Origin: Comamonadaceae bacterium
Lineage (GTDB): Bacteria; Pseudomonadota; Gammaproteobacteria; Burkholderiales; Burkholderiaceae_C
Length of the DNA: 38,160 nucleotides
Reading direction: 5' to 3'
NCBI GenBank assembly: GCA_947450895.1
Contig: CANFWT010000021.1
Coordinates: 1 to 38,160 of the forward strand
Part shown: piece after piece, positions 26,875 through 34,603 of the stretch
Layout: each line of letters begins with the position of its first letter
Position numbering within the stretch: position 1 is the stretch's first letter
The notes under the pieces: generated by a model
Databases searched by the model: none
What the model saw: only the letters and a program-made list of their open reading frames with translations
Told to the model about the DNA's origin: nothing
Position numbers and translations under genes: made by a program

Positions 26875-28698
26875 ATGGTGGAAAAAAAGCATATCTGGAG
26901 TGTTGGCTATTGGGTATTTGCAGGATTGCTGGTGCTGTTTCTGCAGAACCTATGGCAAACGGCCCAAGAATCGGAAGTGGTGGCCTACAGCGAATTTGAG
27001 CGCGCGCTGGCCCAAGGCCGTATCGCCGAGGTCATCGTGTCCCAGCAGAACTTGGTGGGGCGCCTGAAGACCGCAGACGGCCAAAAAACCCAGTTGGTGG
27101 CCACCCGTGTGGATCCGGATGTGGCCGCTCGCCTGGAGAAATTCAATGTTCCATATCTGCGCATGGTTGAGAACACTTGGCTGCGGGACATCCTTTCTTG
27201 GATCGTGCCCATGCTTTTTTTGTTCGCCCTGTGGTACTTCCTGATCCGCCGGGTCGTGGGCCAGCAAGGCATGGGTGGATTTTTGTCGATCGGGAAAAGT
27301 CGCGCCAAGGTGTACGTCCAATCCAATACCGGAGTCACTTTCGCGGATGTGGCGGGCGTGGACGAGGCCAAACATGAGCTCCAAGAGGTGGTTGATTTTT
27401 TGAAACACCCCCAAGAATATGGCCGCCTGGGTGCGCATATTCCCAAGGGCGTTTTGCTCGTAGGCCCTCCTGGAACCGGCAAAACCTTGTTGGCCAAAGC
27501 CGTAGCCGGCGAGGCGGGCGTACCTTTCTTTTCCATTTCGGGCAGCGAATTTGTGGAAATGTTTGTGGGGGTAGGCGCAGCACGCGTGCGCGACCTGTTT
27601 GAGCAGGCACGCCGGATGGCGCCGGCCATCATCTTCATCGATGAGCTCGATGCCCTGGGGCGTGCCCGCGGCGCTTTTGCCAGTGGGGGAGGCCACGATG
27701 AAAAGGAGCAAACGCTCAACCAGCTGCTCTCAGAGATGGACGGGTTTGACGCCTCTGTGGGCCTCATCATTTTGTCGGCCACCAACCGCCCGGAGATTTT
27801 GGACCAGGCCCTTCTGCGCGCCGGCCGCTTTGACCGCCAAGTGCTGGTGGACCGGCCAGACCGCAAGGGGCGCACCGACATCCTGCAAGTCCACGCGCGC
27901 AAGGTCAAACTCAACCCGGACTTGAAGTTGGAAGACGTGGCGGCGCTGACGCCCGGATTCACCGGTGCGGACTTGGCCAATCTGGTCAACGAGGCCACGC
28001 TGGTGGCCACGCGGCGCAAGGCCGACGAGGTCGGCATGCCCGACTTCACCGCAGCGGTGGAGCGTATCGTGGCGGGTCTGGAGCGTAAAAGCCGAGTCCT
28101 CAACCCCAAAGAGCGCGGCGCCGTCGCCTACCATGAGATGGGTCATGCTCTGGTGGCGCTGGCGCAAAGCGGCACCGACCCGGTGCACAAAGTCTCCATC
28201 GTGGCGCGCGGAATTGGCGCCCTGGGCTACACCATCCAACGTCCGACCGAAGACCGGTACCTGATGACGCGCTCTGAGCTGGAACAAAAAATTGCGGTGC
28301 TTTTGGGCGGTCGGGCGGCAGAAAAACTGGTGCTGGGTGAACTTTCTACCGGCGCCGCTGACGACTTGGCCAAAGCCACCGACATCGCGCGCGACATGGT
28401 CACGCGCTACGGCATGGACGAGGGCCTGGGCTATGTCGCCATGGACCCGTTACGCCCGCACCTGATGGAGCTCCCCGAGGCGATACTGCCGCGTGCGCCC
28501 AATACGTCACAAGCAACGCAGCGCCACATTGACCAGGCGATCCGCGGCATTGTGATGCAAGGCTTTGCGCGTGCCAGCACCATCCTGGCGGCCAACCGCG
28601 CGGTACTGGAGCGGGGCGCGTGCGCGCTGCTGCTCAAAGAAACGCTGGACGAGGCCGCTATCCTTGCGCTCGCCAGCGAACTCACCCGATTTCCATGA
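26875..28698 (+). CDS. ftsH: Accessory FtsH-type AAA+ zinc metalloprotease
   Basis: From ATG at 26875 the protein has 607 residues. Membrane segment 1 covers about 9-26, a short periplasmic region follows, and segment 2 covers about 108-125. The AAA+ domain has Walker A GPPGTGKT (197-204), Walker B with IDELDALG (255-262) and the second region of homology [18 protein letters not shown]. The zinc motif HEMGH is at 420-424. All catalytic parts are intact. The N terminus [13 protein letters not shown] and the absence of the usual rrmJ/folP neighbours mark it as a second, non-housekeeping FtsH. Such copies are known on stress-tolerance loci in Pseudomonas and Cupriavidus. A weak GGGG serves as ribosome binding site. 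Confidence 0.93.
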   Translation: MVEKKHIWSVGYWVFAGLLVLFLQNLWQTAQESEVVAYSEFERALAQGRIAEVIVSQQNLVGRLKTADGQKTQLVATRVDPDVAARLEKFNVPYLRMVENTWLRDILSWIVPMLFLFALWYFLIRRVVGQQGMGGFLSIGKSRAKVYVQSNTGVTFADVAGVDEAKHELQEVVDFLKHPQEYGRLGAHIPKGVLLVGPPGTGKTLLAKAVAGEAGVPFFSISGSEFVEMFVGVGAARVRDLFEQARRMAPAIIFIDELDALGRARGAFASGGGHDEKEQTLNQLLSEMDGFDASVGLIILSATNRPEILDQALLRAGRFDRQVLVDRPDRKGRTDILQVHARKVKLNPDLKLEDVAALTPGFTGADLANLVNEATLVATRRKADEVGMPDFTAAVERIVAGLERKSRVLNPKERGAVAYHEMGHALVALAQSGTDPVHKVSIVARGIGALGYTIQRPTEDRYLMTRSELEQKIAVLLGGRAAEKLVLGELSTGAADDLAKATDIARDMVTRYGMDEGLGYVAMDPLRPHLMELPEAILPRAPNTSQATQRHIDQAIRGIVMQGFARASTILAANRAVLERGACALLLKETLDEAAILALASELTRFP

Positions 28699-28819
28699 GC
28701 TTTCGCCGTGCCCTTGTACCGACCAGGCGCTGCACGCAGCCCATTGCACGCGGGGGGCGCAAGAAACTACCGCTTCCAACGCGCCATACCAAGACGTTGG
28801 GCCGGACCTGAAAGCTGAC

Positions 28820-29203
28820 TTAGAAGCAGTACTGGATCTTGCTGAAATCAGGGACCGCAAAAACATAAAGGATGAATAGATCATCCTCATTCGCGTTGTA
28901 GATCTGGTGCCGGGCGTTGCCGGGGATGAACAACATTCTTCCTGGGTCTACGTCGTGCGCCACGTCGTCGATGGTGACCGTGCCGCGCCCTGACAGGGTG
29001 TAATAGGTTTCAGGCTGTGCATGGCAATGGGGCTCGAGCGATTCGCCATGTTTGAGCCGAACGACGCCCATGGTCAGGTCGTTCTCGCATTCAGAACCGC
29101 TGCCCAGTAGCTCTTTCCATTGGGCCTTACCGCGAATGGCGATTTGATCGCCGGGCCAGCCCTGCCATTGGAGGTCGTTAAGGTGTTTGGAAGCCGTGCG
29201 CAT
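28820..29203 (-). CDS. Small single-domain cupin protein
   Basis: This 127-residue protein fits cupin motif 1 exactly, GESLEPHCHAQPETYYTLSG, giving metal ligands H59, H61 and E65. Motif 2 is GRMLFIPGNARHQIYN with H99. A bound metal ion is therefore likely. The C terminus is aromatic-rich (FAVPDFSKIQYCF). The family includes enzymes and binding proteins, and the substrate cannot be told. It lies downstream of kynU in the same direction, 231 bases away, but no sequence feature links it to kynurenine metabolism; it is shorter than 3-hydroxyanthranilate dioxygenase. Confidence 0.85.
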   Translation of the reverse strand: MRTASKHLNDLQWQGWPGDQIAIRGKAQWKELLGSGSECENDLTMGVVRLKHGESLEPHCHAQPETYYTLSGRGTVTIDDVAHDVDPGRMLFIPGNARHQIYNANEDDLFILYVFAVPDFSKIQYCF

Positions 29204-29434
29204 TTCAAAGCTACTTTCATCCTGAGGAATTCACGATTTTAGGTGGCGCTTGCGCTCCCGCTCCCGCTCCCGCGGCAAGGGCGGCAACGCTTTCGCCTGA
29301 TCGCCCAAGCGCTTCGACGCTGCACGTCACTCCCAATGTCAAAACACGCGATTTGCTCGGCTTAGCGATCATCTGGCTGCGTCGTGCCTGGGCTTGCAAA
29401 TGCAGCAATAACCGGCACGGTGCCTCTGGCTCGC

Positions 29435-30745
29435 TCAGGTCACCGCTTGGCGTTGCATGAATTGCGGCTGCTGCCATTCTTGGGTGACCAGGACCTGGCG
29501 CAGGTGTTCCACCGCGTTCCACACGTCCGTAAAGCCCATGTAGAGCGGCGCGAAGCCAAAGCGCAGAATGTCTCGGTGCTCGCGCCCGTTACCGGCCCGG
29601 TAGTCGCCAATGACGCCGCGCGCAATCAGCGCCTGCACAATGGCAAATGCGCCTGAGCCCCATGCGCCATGGGCTGCGTGCTCACGGGTCAGACACACTT
29701 GCGAGCCGCGGTGGGCGTGCTCGCGCGGTGTGGCAAGACCCAGGCCGAAGCCAGCGCAACGTTCCTCCACCAGCGCGATAAAGAGATCCGTCAAAGCCAG
29801 TGACTTCGCCCGTAGCGCCGCCATGCCGCCCAACGGCTCGGCCGCCTTGAAGGCGTCCAAGCCGCATTCCAGCAGGGACAGGCTCACGATGGCCTGGGTG
29901 CCGCACAGGTAGCGGTCGATCCCACCTGCTGGCTGGTAGTCTGGCGTAAAGGCAAACGGTGCAGCGTGGCCCCACCACCCCGAAAGCGGTTGCAAAAACG
30001 GCAGGTCGGTGCGCGCTGCGTGTTCTTGCTTTACCCACACAAACGCGGGCGCGCCAGGACCGCCATTGAGGTATTTGTAGCCGCAGCCCACGGCAAAGTC
30101 GGCGTCTGCGGCTTGTAGGTGCACCGGTACAGCGCCCGCGCTGTGCGCCAGGTCCCACACCACCAGCGCGCCGGCCGCGTGGGCTGCATGCGTGACGGCG
30201 GCCATGTCGTGCATCGCGCCAGTGCGGTAGTTCACGTGGGTGAGCATCAGCACGGCGGTATCGGCGTCCAACGCGGCGCCCAGGTGCTCGGCGTCGACCA
30301 AGTTGAGCTTGTAGCCGCGTTCGGCGCAGAGACCTTCGGCAATATAAAGGTCTGTGGGGAAATTGCTTCGCTCGCTGACGATGGTACGCCGCGTGGGATG
30401 GTCTTTGGCGGCGATGGACAGCGCGGCCGACAAGACCTTGAAAAGGTTGATAGAGGTGGAATCGGTGGCCACCACTTCTCCCGCACCGGCGCCGATCAAG
30501 GTGGCTATTCTGTTGCCTAGGCGTTGGGGCAGGTCGAACCAACCCGCCGTATTCCAGGAGCGGATCAGGCCACGACCCCATTCTTCGCCCACCACCTGCG
30601 CGGCACGCGCGGCGGCAGCCTTGGGCATGGCGCCCAGGGAGTTGCCGTCGAGGTAAATCAGGCCTTCAGGAACAAAGAAAAAGTCACGCAGCGTGCGCAG
30701 AGGGTCGGTGGCGTCGCGTTGCTGGCAGTCGTGCAAGGTGACCAT
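29435..30745 (-). CDS. kynU: Kynureninase
   Basis: This PLP enzyme cleaves L-kynurenine to anthranilate and L-alanine in tryptophan catabolism. The 436-residue protein has [13 protein letters not shown] at the N terminus, [16 protein letters not shown] with the PLP-binding aspartate and [16 protein letters not shown] with the PLP lysine. The start ATG lies five bases after the argF stop, so it is probably read from the argD-argF transcript. The other kyn genes (kynA, kynB) are absent from the window, which makes this an unusual placement. The 231-base gap downstream contains only a short CCCGCT repeat (29250-29270). Confidence 0.95.
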   Translation of the reverse strand: MVTLHDCQQRDATDPLRTLRDFFFVPEGLIYLDGNSLGAMPKAAAARAAQVVGEEWGRGLIRSWNTAGWFDLPQRLGNRIATLIGAGAGEVVATDSTSINLFKVLSAALSIAAKDHPTRRTIVSERSNFPTDLYIAEGLCAERGYKLNLVDAEHLGAALDADTAVLMLTHVNYRTGAMHDMAAVTHAAHAAGALVVWDLAHSAGAVPVHLQAADADFAVGCGYKYLNGGPGAPAFVWVKQEHAARTDLPFLQPLSGWWGHAAPFAFTPDYQPAGGIDRYLCGTQAIVSLSLLECGLDAFKAAEPLGGMAALRAKSLALTDLFIALVEERCAGFGLGLATPREHAHRGSQVCLTREHAAHGAWGSGAFAIVQALIARGVIGDYRAGNGREHRDILRFGFAPLYMGFTDVWNAVEHLRQVLVTQEWQQPQFMQRQAVT

Positions 30746-30750
30746 AGACC

Positions 30751-31716
30751 CTAGTCCAATCGGCCCAGCAGCAAATATTCCATCAGCGCTTTTTGCACGT
30801 GCATGCGGTTCTCGGCTTCGTCCCAGACCACGCTTTGCGGCCCGTCAATCACGTCCGCGTCCACCTCTTCGCCCCGGTGCGCGGGCAGGCAGTGCATGAA
30901 CAGGGCGTCGGGCGCGGCGGCGGCCATCATGGCGTTGCTCACCCGCCACGCCGCAAAGGCTTTGCGGCGTGCCTCGTTTTCGGCCTCATAGCCCATGCTG
31001 GTCCACACGTCGGTGGTGACCAGGTCGGCGCCTACGCAGGCGCTCAAGGGATCGCTAAAGACCTTGTAGCTATCGGCGCAGCGCAGGCCGGCGACAGACT
31101 GGTCAATCTCGTAGCCGCTGGGCGTGCTGACGTGGACCTTGAAGCCCAGCAAGTCTGCCGCCTGCAGCCAGGTGTTGGCCATGTTGTTGCCGTCGCCCAC
31201 CCAGGCCACGGTTTTGCCCTGGATGGGACCACGGTGCTCAATGTAGGTAAAGATGTCGGCCAATATTTGGCAGGGATGGAATTCGTTGGTCAGGCCGTTG
31301 ATCACCGGCACCCGCGAGTGCGCGGCAAAGCGCTCGATCTTGGTTTGCTCATAGGTGCGGATCATCACAATGTCGGTCATGCGGCTAATCACCTTGGCGC
31401 TGTCCTCAATCGGCTCGGCGCGCCCAAGCTGGCTGTCGCCCGTGGTCAGGTGCACCACGCTGCCGCCCAACTGGTACATGCCGGCCTCAAAACTCACGCG
31501 GGTGCGGGTGGAGGCCTTCTCGAAAATCATGGCCAGCGTGCGGTCGGCCAGGCTGTGGTGGCGCTCGAAGTTCTTGAACTTCTTCTTGATCAGCGCCGCA
31601 CGCTCCAGCACGTACAGGTGCTCTTCGGTCGTGAAGTCGGCAAACTGCAAAAAGTGCCGCACCGGTGGCGCGCCCTTGGGCAGGGTGCTGGGAATGCCTT
31701 TGTGCAGCGGGTTCAT
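30751..31716 (-). CDS. argF: Ornithine carbamoyltransferase
   Basis: The enzyme makes citrulline from ornithine and carbamoyl phosphate in arginine synthesis. From ATG at 31716 the protein has 321 residues. The carbamoyl-phosphate site STRTR is at 69-73. Later come [14 protein letters not shown] and [13 protein letters not shown], both hallmark active-site stretches. The ATG overlaps the argD stop by four bases; the longer open frame to 31752 lies inside argD. It forms a tight argD-argF-kynU group. No ARG-box was searched for successfully upstream of argD. Confidence 0.96.
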   Translation of the reverse strand: MNPLHKGIPSTLPKGAPPVRHFLQFADFTTEEHLYVLERAALIKKKFKNFERHHSLADRTLAMIFEKASTRTRVSFEAGMYQLGGSVVHLTTGDSQLGRAEPIEDSAKVISRMTDIVMIRTYEQTKIERFAAHSRVPVINGLTNEFHPCQILADIFTYIEHRGPIQGKTVAWVGDGNNMANTWLQAADLLGFKVHVSTPSGYEIDQSVAGLRCADSYKVFSDPLSACVGADLVTTDVWTSMGYEAENEARRKAFAAWRVSNAMMAAAAPDALFMHCLPAHRGEEVDADVIDGPQSVVWDEAENRMHVQKALMEYLLLGRLD

Positions 31717-32942
31717 GCGGATTCCTTGAGCAAGGTGGATACCAGCGGGCACAGGATGGCGGCCACTTCGTCAGCCTCGGCGGCTGACATGATCAAGGGC
31801 GGCACCAGGCGCACCACGGTGTCGGCGGTAACGCTGATCAGCAAACCTGCGTCCGCCGCGCGCTGCACCAGAGCGCTGCAGGGTTTGGCCAGGTCAATGC
31901 CCAGCATCAGCCCCAGACCCCGAATTTCTTTCACTCCGCCGTTGGCAAGTTCGGCGGCCAGGCCGTTCTCCAGCGCTGCCTTGAGGTGCGCGCCGACCGC
32001 AGCGGCATTGGCCAGCAGGCCGTCGCGCTCCATTACGCGGATGGTCTCCACCCCGGCGCGCATGGCCAGCGGGTTGCCGCCAAAAGTGCTGCCGTGGTTG
32101 CCCACCGCAAAAATATGCGCCGCGCGGGGGCCTGCCACCACGGCGCCCACCGGCACGCCCGAGCCTAAGCCCTTGGCCAGCGGCATCACGTCGGGCACGA
32201 TGCCGGCCCACTGGTGGGCAAACCACTTGCCGGTGCGCCCCATGCCGCATTGCACTTCGTCAATCATCAGCAGCCAGTCGCGCGCGTCGCACAGGGCGCG
32301 CAGTTCGCGCAAATAGTCCATGTGCAAGGGATTGACGCCGCCTTCGCCCTGGATGGCTTCCACAAACACAGCCACCACGTTGGCATTGCCCTGGGTGGCC
32401 GCCTTGAGGGCGTCCATATTGTTCAAGGGCACGCGGATAAAACCTTCCACCAACGGCCCAAACCCCGCTTGCACCTTGGGGTTGCCGGTGGCGCTCAGTG
32501 TGGCGATGCTGCGGCCATGGAAGGCCTTGTCAAACACCACGATCTCGGGCCGCTCGATCCCCTTGTCGTGGCCAAATTTGCGGGCCAGTTTGAGCGCGGC
32601 CTCGTTGGCCTCCAGCCCGGTGGAGCAAAAGAAGACGTTTGTCATGCCCGAGAGCGCCACCAGCTTGGCCGCAAGCGCCTCTTGCAGGGGGATGTGGTAG
32701 TAGTTGGACGTGTGGATCAGCTGCGTGACCTGGTGCTGCAAGGCGGCCACCAGGTCCGGGTGGTTGTGGCCCAGGGTATTGACGGCGATGCCGCCCAGGG
32801 CGTCCAGGTATTGCTTGCCCTCGGTGTCCCAGACCCGGCAACCCTGGCCGTGCGACAGCGCTATCGGCAATCTGCCATAGGTGGGCATGACATGGGGCGA
32901 AGCGGCAGCTTGAGGAATGCGGTTGGTTGCGGTGGCAGTCAT
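31713..32942 (-). CDS. argD: Acetylornithine aminotransferase
   Basis: This class III PLP aminotransferase converts N-acetylglutamate semialdehyde to N-acetylornithine, and often succinyl-diaminopimelate as well. The 409-residue protein (ATG 32942) has GIAVNTLGHNHPDLVAAL, FCSTGLEANEAALKLAR, LLMIDEVQCGMGRTGKWF and the PLP-lysine stretch MPLAKGLGSGVPVGAV, then GSTFGGNPLAMRAG. An in-frame TTG two codons upstream is a less likely start. It heads the argD-argF-kynU group and diverges from the DUF3579 gene; the 166-base gap should carry both promoters. Confidence 0.95.
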   Translation of the reverse strand: MTATATNRIPQAAASPHVMPTYGRLPIALSHGQGCRVWDTEGKQYLDALGGIAVNTLGHNHPDLVAALQHQVTQLIHTSNYYHIPLQEALAAKLVALSGMTNVFFCSTGLEANEAALKLARKFGHDKGIERPEIVVFDKAFHGRSIATLSATGNPKVQAGFGPLVEGFIRVPLNNMDALKAATQGNANVVAVFVEAIQGEGGVNPLHMDYLRELRALCDARDWLLMIDEVQCGMGRTGKWFAHQWAGIVPDVMPLAKGLGSGVPVGAVVAGPRAAHIFAVGNHGSTFGGNPLAMRAGVETIRVMERDGLLANAAAVGAHLKAALENGLAAELANGGVKEIRGLGLMLGIDLAKPCSALVQRAADAGLLISVTADTVVRLVPPLIMSAAEADEVAAILCPLVSTLLKESA

Positions 32943-33108
32943 GGGCAAACTCCGAAAGGCAGGCTCAAAATGAAGCAGCCCAACACAGGTTGGGCCGGGA
33001 AGCGGGATTTTAGGGGCTGCGTGTGGCAGCTACGCCGTTGGCCGCAGGCCGCGCCCATGCAATTGCGCAAATTGCCGCGCCTGCGTCCGAGCGCCAGCAG
33101 GTAAACTG

Positions 33109-33480
33109 ATGGTGCGGCGCAGCAAATCGGGTCGCACTGCAAACGCTGCGGCCCACTCACCACCACCCATGGCATTTACACACACCAAAGAAATTTATTT
33201 GCTGGGATTGACCAGCCAGGGCAAGGCGTTTCGCCCCAGCGACTGGGCTGAGCGTCTGGCGGGCGTGATGAGCCAATTTCGTCCTGGTGGACCGCAGCCG
33301 GGCAGTCACCTGGCGTATTCGCCTTGGTGCGTGCCTTCATCGGTGGGGGATGTGAAGTGCGTCATCGTTCACCCCGATCTGCGCGACTATGACGTGATGG
33401 CCTGGGACTTTTGCCTCAACTTTGCCCGCGACAACGATTTGCAAACCAGCGAAGGGCCGCCTACTTTGCCTGCGCGCTGA
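33109..33480 (+). CDS. DUF3579 domain protein of unknown function
   Basis: The 123-residue frame from ATG 33109 is preceded by CAGG; ATG 33169 (MAFTHTKEIYLLGL, 103 residues) fits the usual family length better but has no ribosome binding site. The conserved family core FRPSDWAERLAGVMSQF is present, followed by YSPWCVPSSVGDVKCVIVHPDL and DYDVMAWDFCLNFARDN. The family is restricted to betaproteobacteria and relatives and has no known role. It is divergent from argD. REP-like repeats begin right after its stop. Confidence 0.88.
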   Translation: MVRRSKSGRTANAAAHSPPPMAFTHTKEIYLLGLTSQGKAFRPSDWAERLAGVMSQFRPGGPQPGSHLAYSPWCVPSSVGDVKCVIVHPDLRDYDVMAWDFCLNFARDNDLQTSEGPPTLPAR

Positions 33481-33508
33481 CTTTCGCGTCCCCCCCCTAT
33501 CCCCCCGG

Positions 33509-33542
33509 CCCCCTTTCCACCCCCGCCGGGGCGGAAAGGGGG
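33509..33542. repeat. REP-like hairpin, left member of inverted pair
   Basis: CCCCCTTTCC (33509-33518) pairs with GGAAAGGGGG (33533-33542), and the inner bases CCCC/GGGG extend the stem. It stands 28 bases after the DUF3579 stop and is followed by GGAGAGAACA. It could also act as a terminator structure, though no T run follows. Confidence 0.7.
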
Positions 33543-33551
33543 AGAGAACAG

Positions 33552-33690
33552 CCACATTTGGTTTCGTCGCTTCGGCTAGCGCACCACTGGCCACTTCTGT
33601 GGGCGGTCAGTCAGCTGCGTATTTCTCGCGCGTAGGCCGACAAGCGCTGCGCCAGTAGAAGGCTAGCCGACGCGACAAAATCAAATGTGG
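33552..33690. repeat. Imperfect inverted repeat joining two REP-like units
   Basis: Bases 33552-33580 (beginning CCACATTTGGTTTCGTCGC) and the complement of 33662-33690 (beginning CCACATTTGATTTTGTCGC) match at 26 of 29 positions. Further weaker symmetry continues inward (ACTGGC at 33586-33591 against its complement near 33650-33655). With the outer hairpins this gives a symmetrical element of about 240 bases, like a BIME. The 348-base gap 33481-33828 holds this element and no gene I can support. Confidence 0.65.
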
Positions 33691-33699
33691 ACTTAGGCC

Positions 33700-33730
33700 C
33701 CCCTCTCTCGCCCGTTGGGCGAGAGAGGGG
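33700..33730. repeat. REP-like hairpin, right member of inverted pair
   Basis: CCCCTCTCTCGCCC (33700-33713) pairs perfectly over 14 bases with GGGCGAGAGAGGGG (33717-33730) around the loop GTT. It is followed by TTGGGGGAGAGAG, the tail commonly seen beside REP palindromes of this kind in Burkholderiales genomes. Confidence 0.75.
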
Positions 33731-33828
33731 TTGGGGGAGAGAGTGGGCAGCGCACCAGCAATGGCCCCGACAAGACCCAAAGGTTCGCGTGAAAGAAATA
33801 AGGCCCCGCAGCGCGCTAGCATCGCGCC

Positions 33829-34449
33829 ATGCAAACTGCCTTTTACTCGTATGAACCGCGCCTGGGCCACGGCCTGCCGCACGACCCCTTCAACGCCATC
33901 GTCGGCCCCCGCCCGATTGGCTGGATTTCTACCCGCAGCGCCAGCGGCGTGAACAACCTGGCGCCCTACAGTTTTTTCAACGCCTTCAATTACGTGCCGC
34001 CCATCATCGGCTTTGCCAGCATTGGCTACAAAGACACGCTGCGCAACATCGAAGAAACCGGCGAGTTCGTCTGGAACCTGACCACCCGCGCGCTGGCAGA
34101 CGCCATGAACCAAAGCTGCGCCGCAGTGGGCCCGGAGGTGAGCGAGTTTGATTTGGCGGGCCTCACGCCGCTGGCGTCCACGGTCGTTGCGCCGCCCCGG
34201 GTGGCCGAGAGCCCGGTTGCTCTGGAGTGCAAGCGCACGCAGATTTTGCAGTTGCAGGGCGCTGACGGCGCGCAAGTTAAGACCTGGTTGGTGTTGGGCG
34301 AGGTGGTGGCGGTACACATTGACCAGACCTTGCTCAAAGACGGCGTGTACGACACCGCAGCGGCTGGCCACGTGCTGCGCGGTGGTGGCCCGGCAGACTA
34401 CTTTACGGTGGGGCCGGAGCAGCTTTTCAAGATGTACCGGCCACGCTGA
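33829..34449 (+). CDS. Flavin reductase-like FMN-binding protein
   Basis: This 206-residue protein has the split-barrel FMN-binding fold of the flavin reductase family. The N-terminal part reads IVGPRPIGWISTRSASGVNNLAPYSFFNAFNYVPP, with the conserved Arg-Pro-x-x-W-x-S/T pattern for FMN phosphate, followed by SIGYKDTLRNIEETGEFVWNL. It probably reduces flavin with NAD(P)H or acts as an oxidoreductase component; the partner is unknown. It is a lone gene downstream of the REP-like element. The 154 bases after its stop hold nothing recognisable before the end of the convergent WD40 gene. Confidence 0.88.
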   Translation: MQTAFYSYEPRLGHGLPHDPFNAIVGPRPIGWISTRSASGVNNLAPYSFFNAFNYVPPIIGFASIGYKDTLRNIEETGEFVWNLTTRALADAMNQSCAAVGPEVSEFDLAGLTPLASTVVAPPRVAESPVALECKRTQILQLQGADGAQVKTWLVLGEVVAVHIDQTLLKDGVYDTAAAGHVLRGGGPADYFTVGPEQLFKMYRPR

Positions 34450-34603
34450 GCCCGTCGCCATTCCGATACCACGGGTGCGCAAGGTAATCGCTTTTTTCCT
34501 CATTTTCATGCGGGCATTGCTCGCCTGAATCGAACTTCCTTATGTTTTTACGCCCACAGCGTAGATTCTGCGAATACCAGGGGCTTTCCCTGCGAAACCG
34601 ACT

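Noticed and set aside
29250..29271. CCCGCT triplication upstream of the cupin gene
   Set aside because: Only three copies of six bases; too short to treat as a functional repeat.
30793..32316. Long plus-strand open frame of 507 codons antisense to argF and argD
   Set aside because: It is the complement of two well-recognised genes, has a His/Gly/Ala-rich composition typical of GC-rich antisense frames, and has no recognisable domain.
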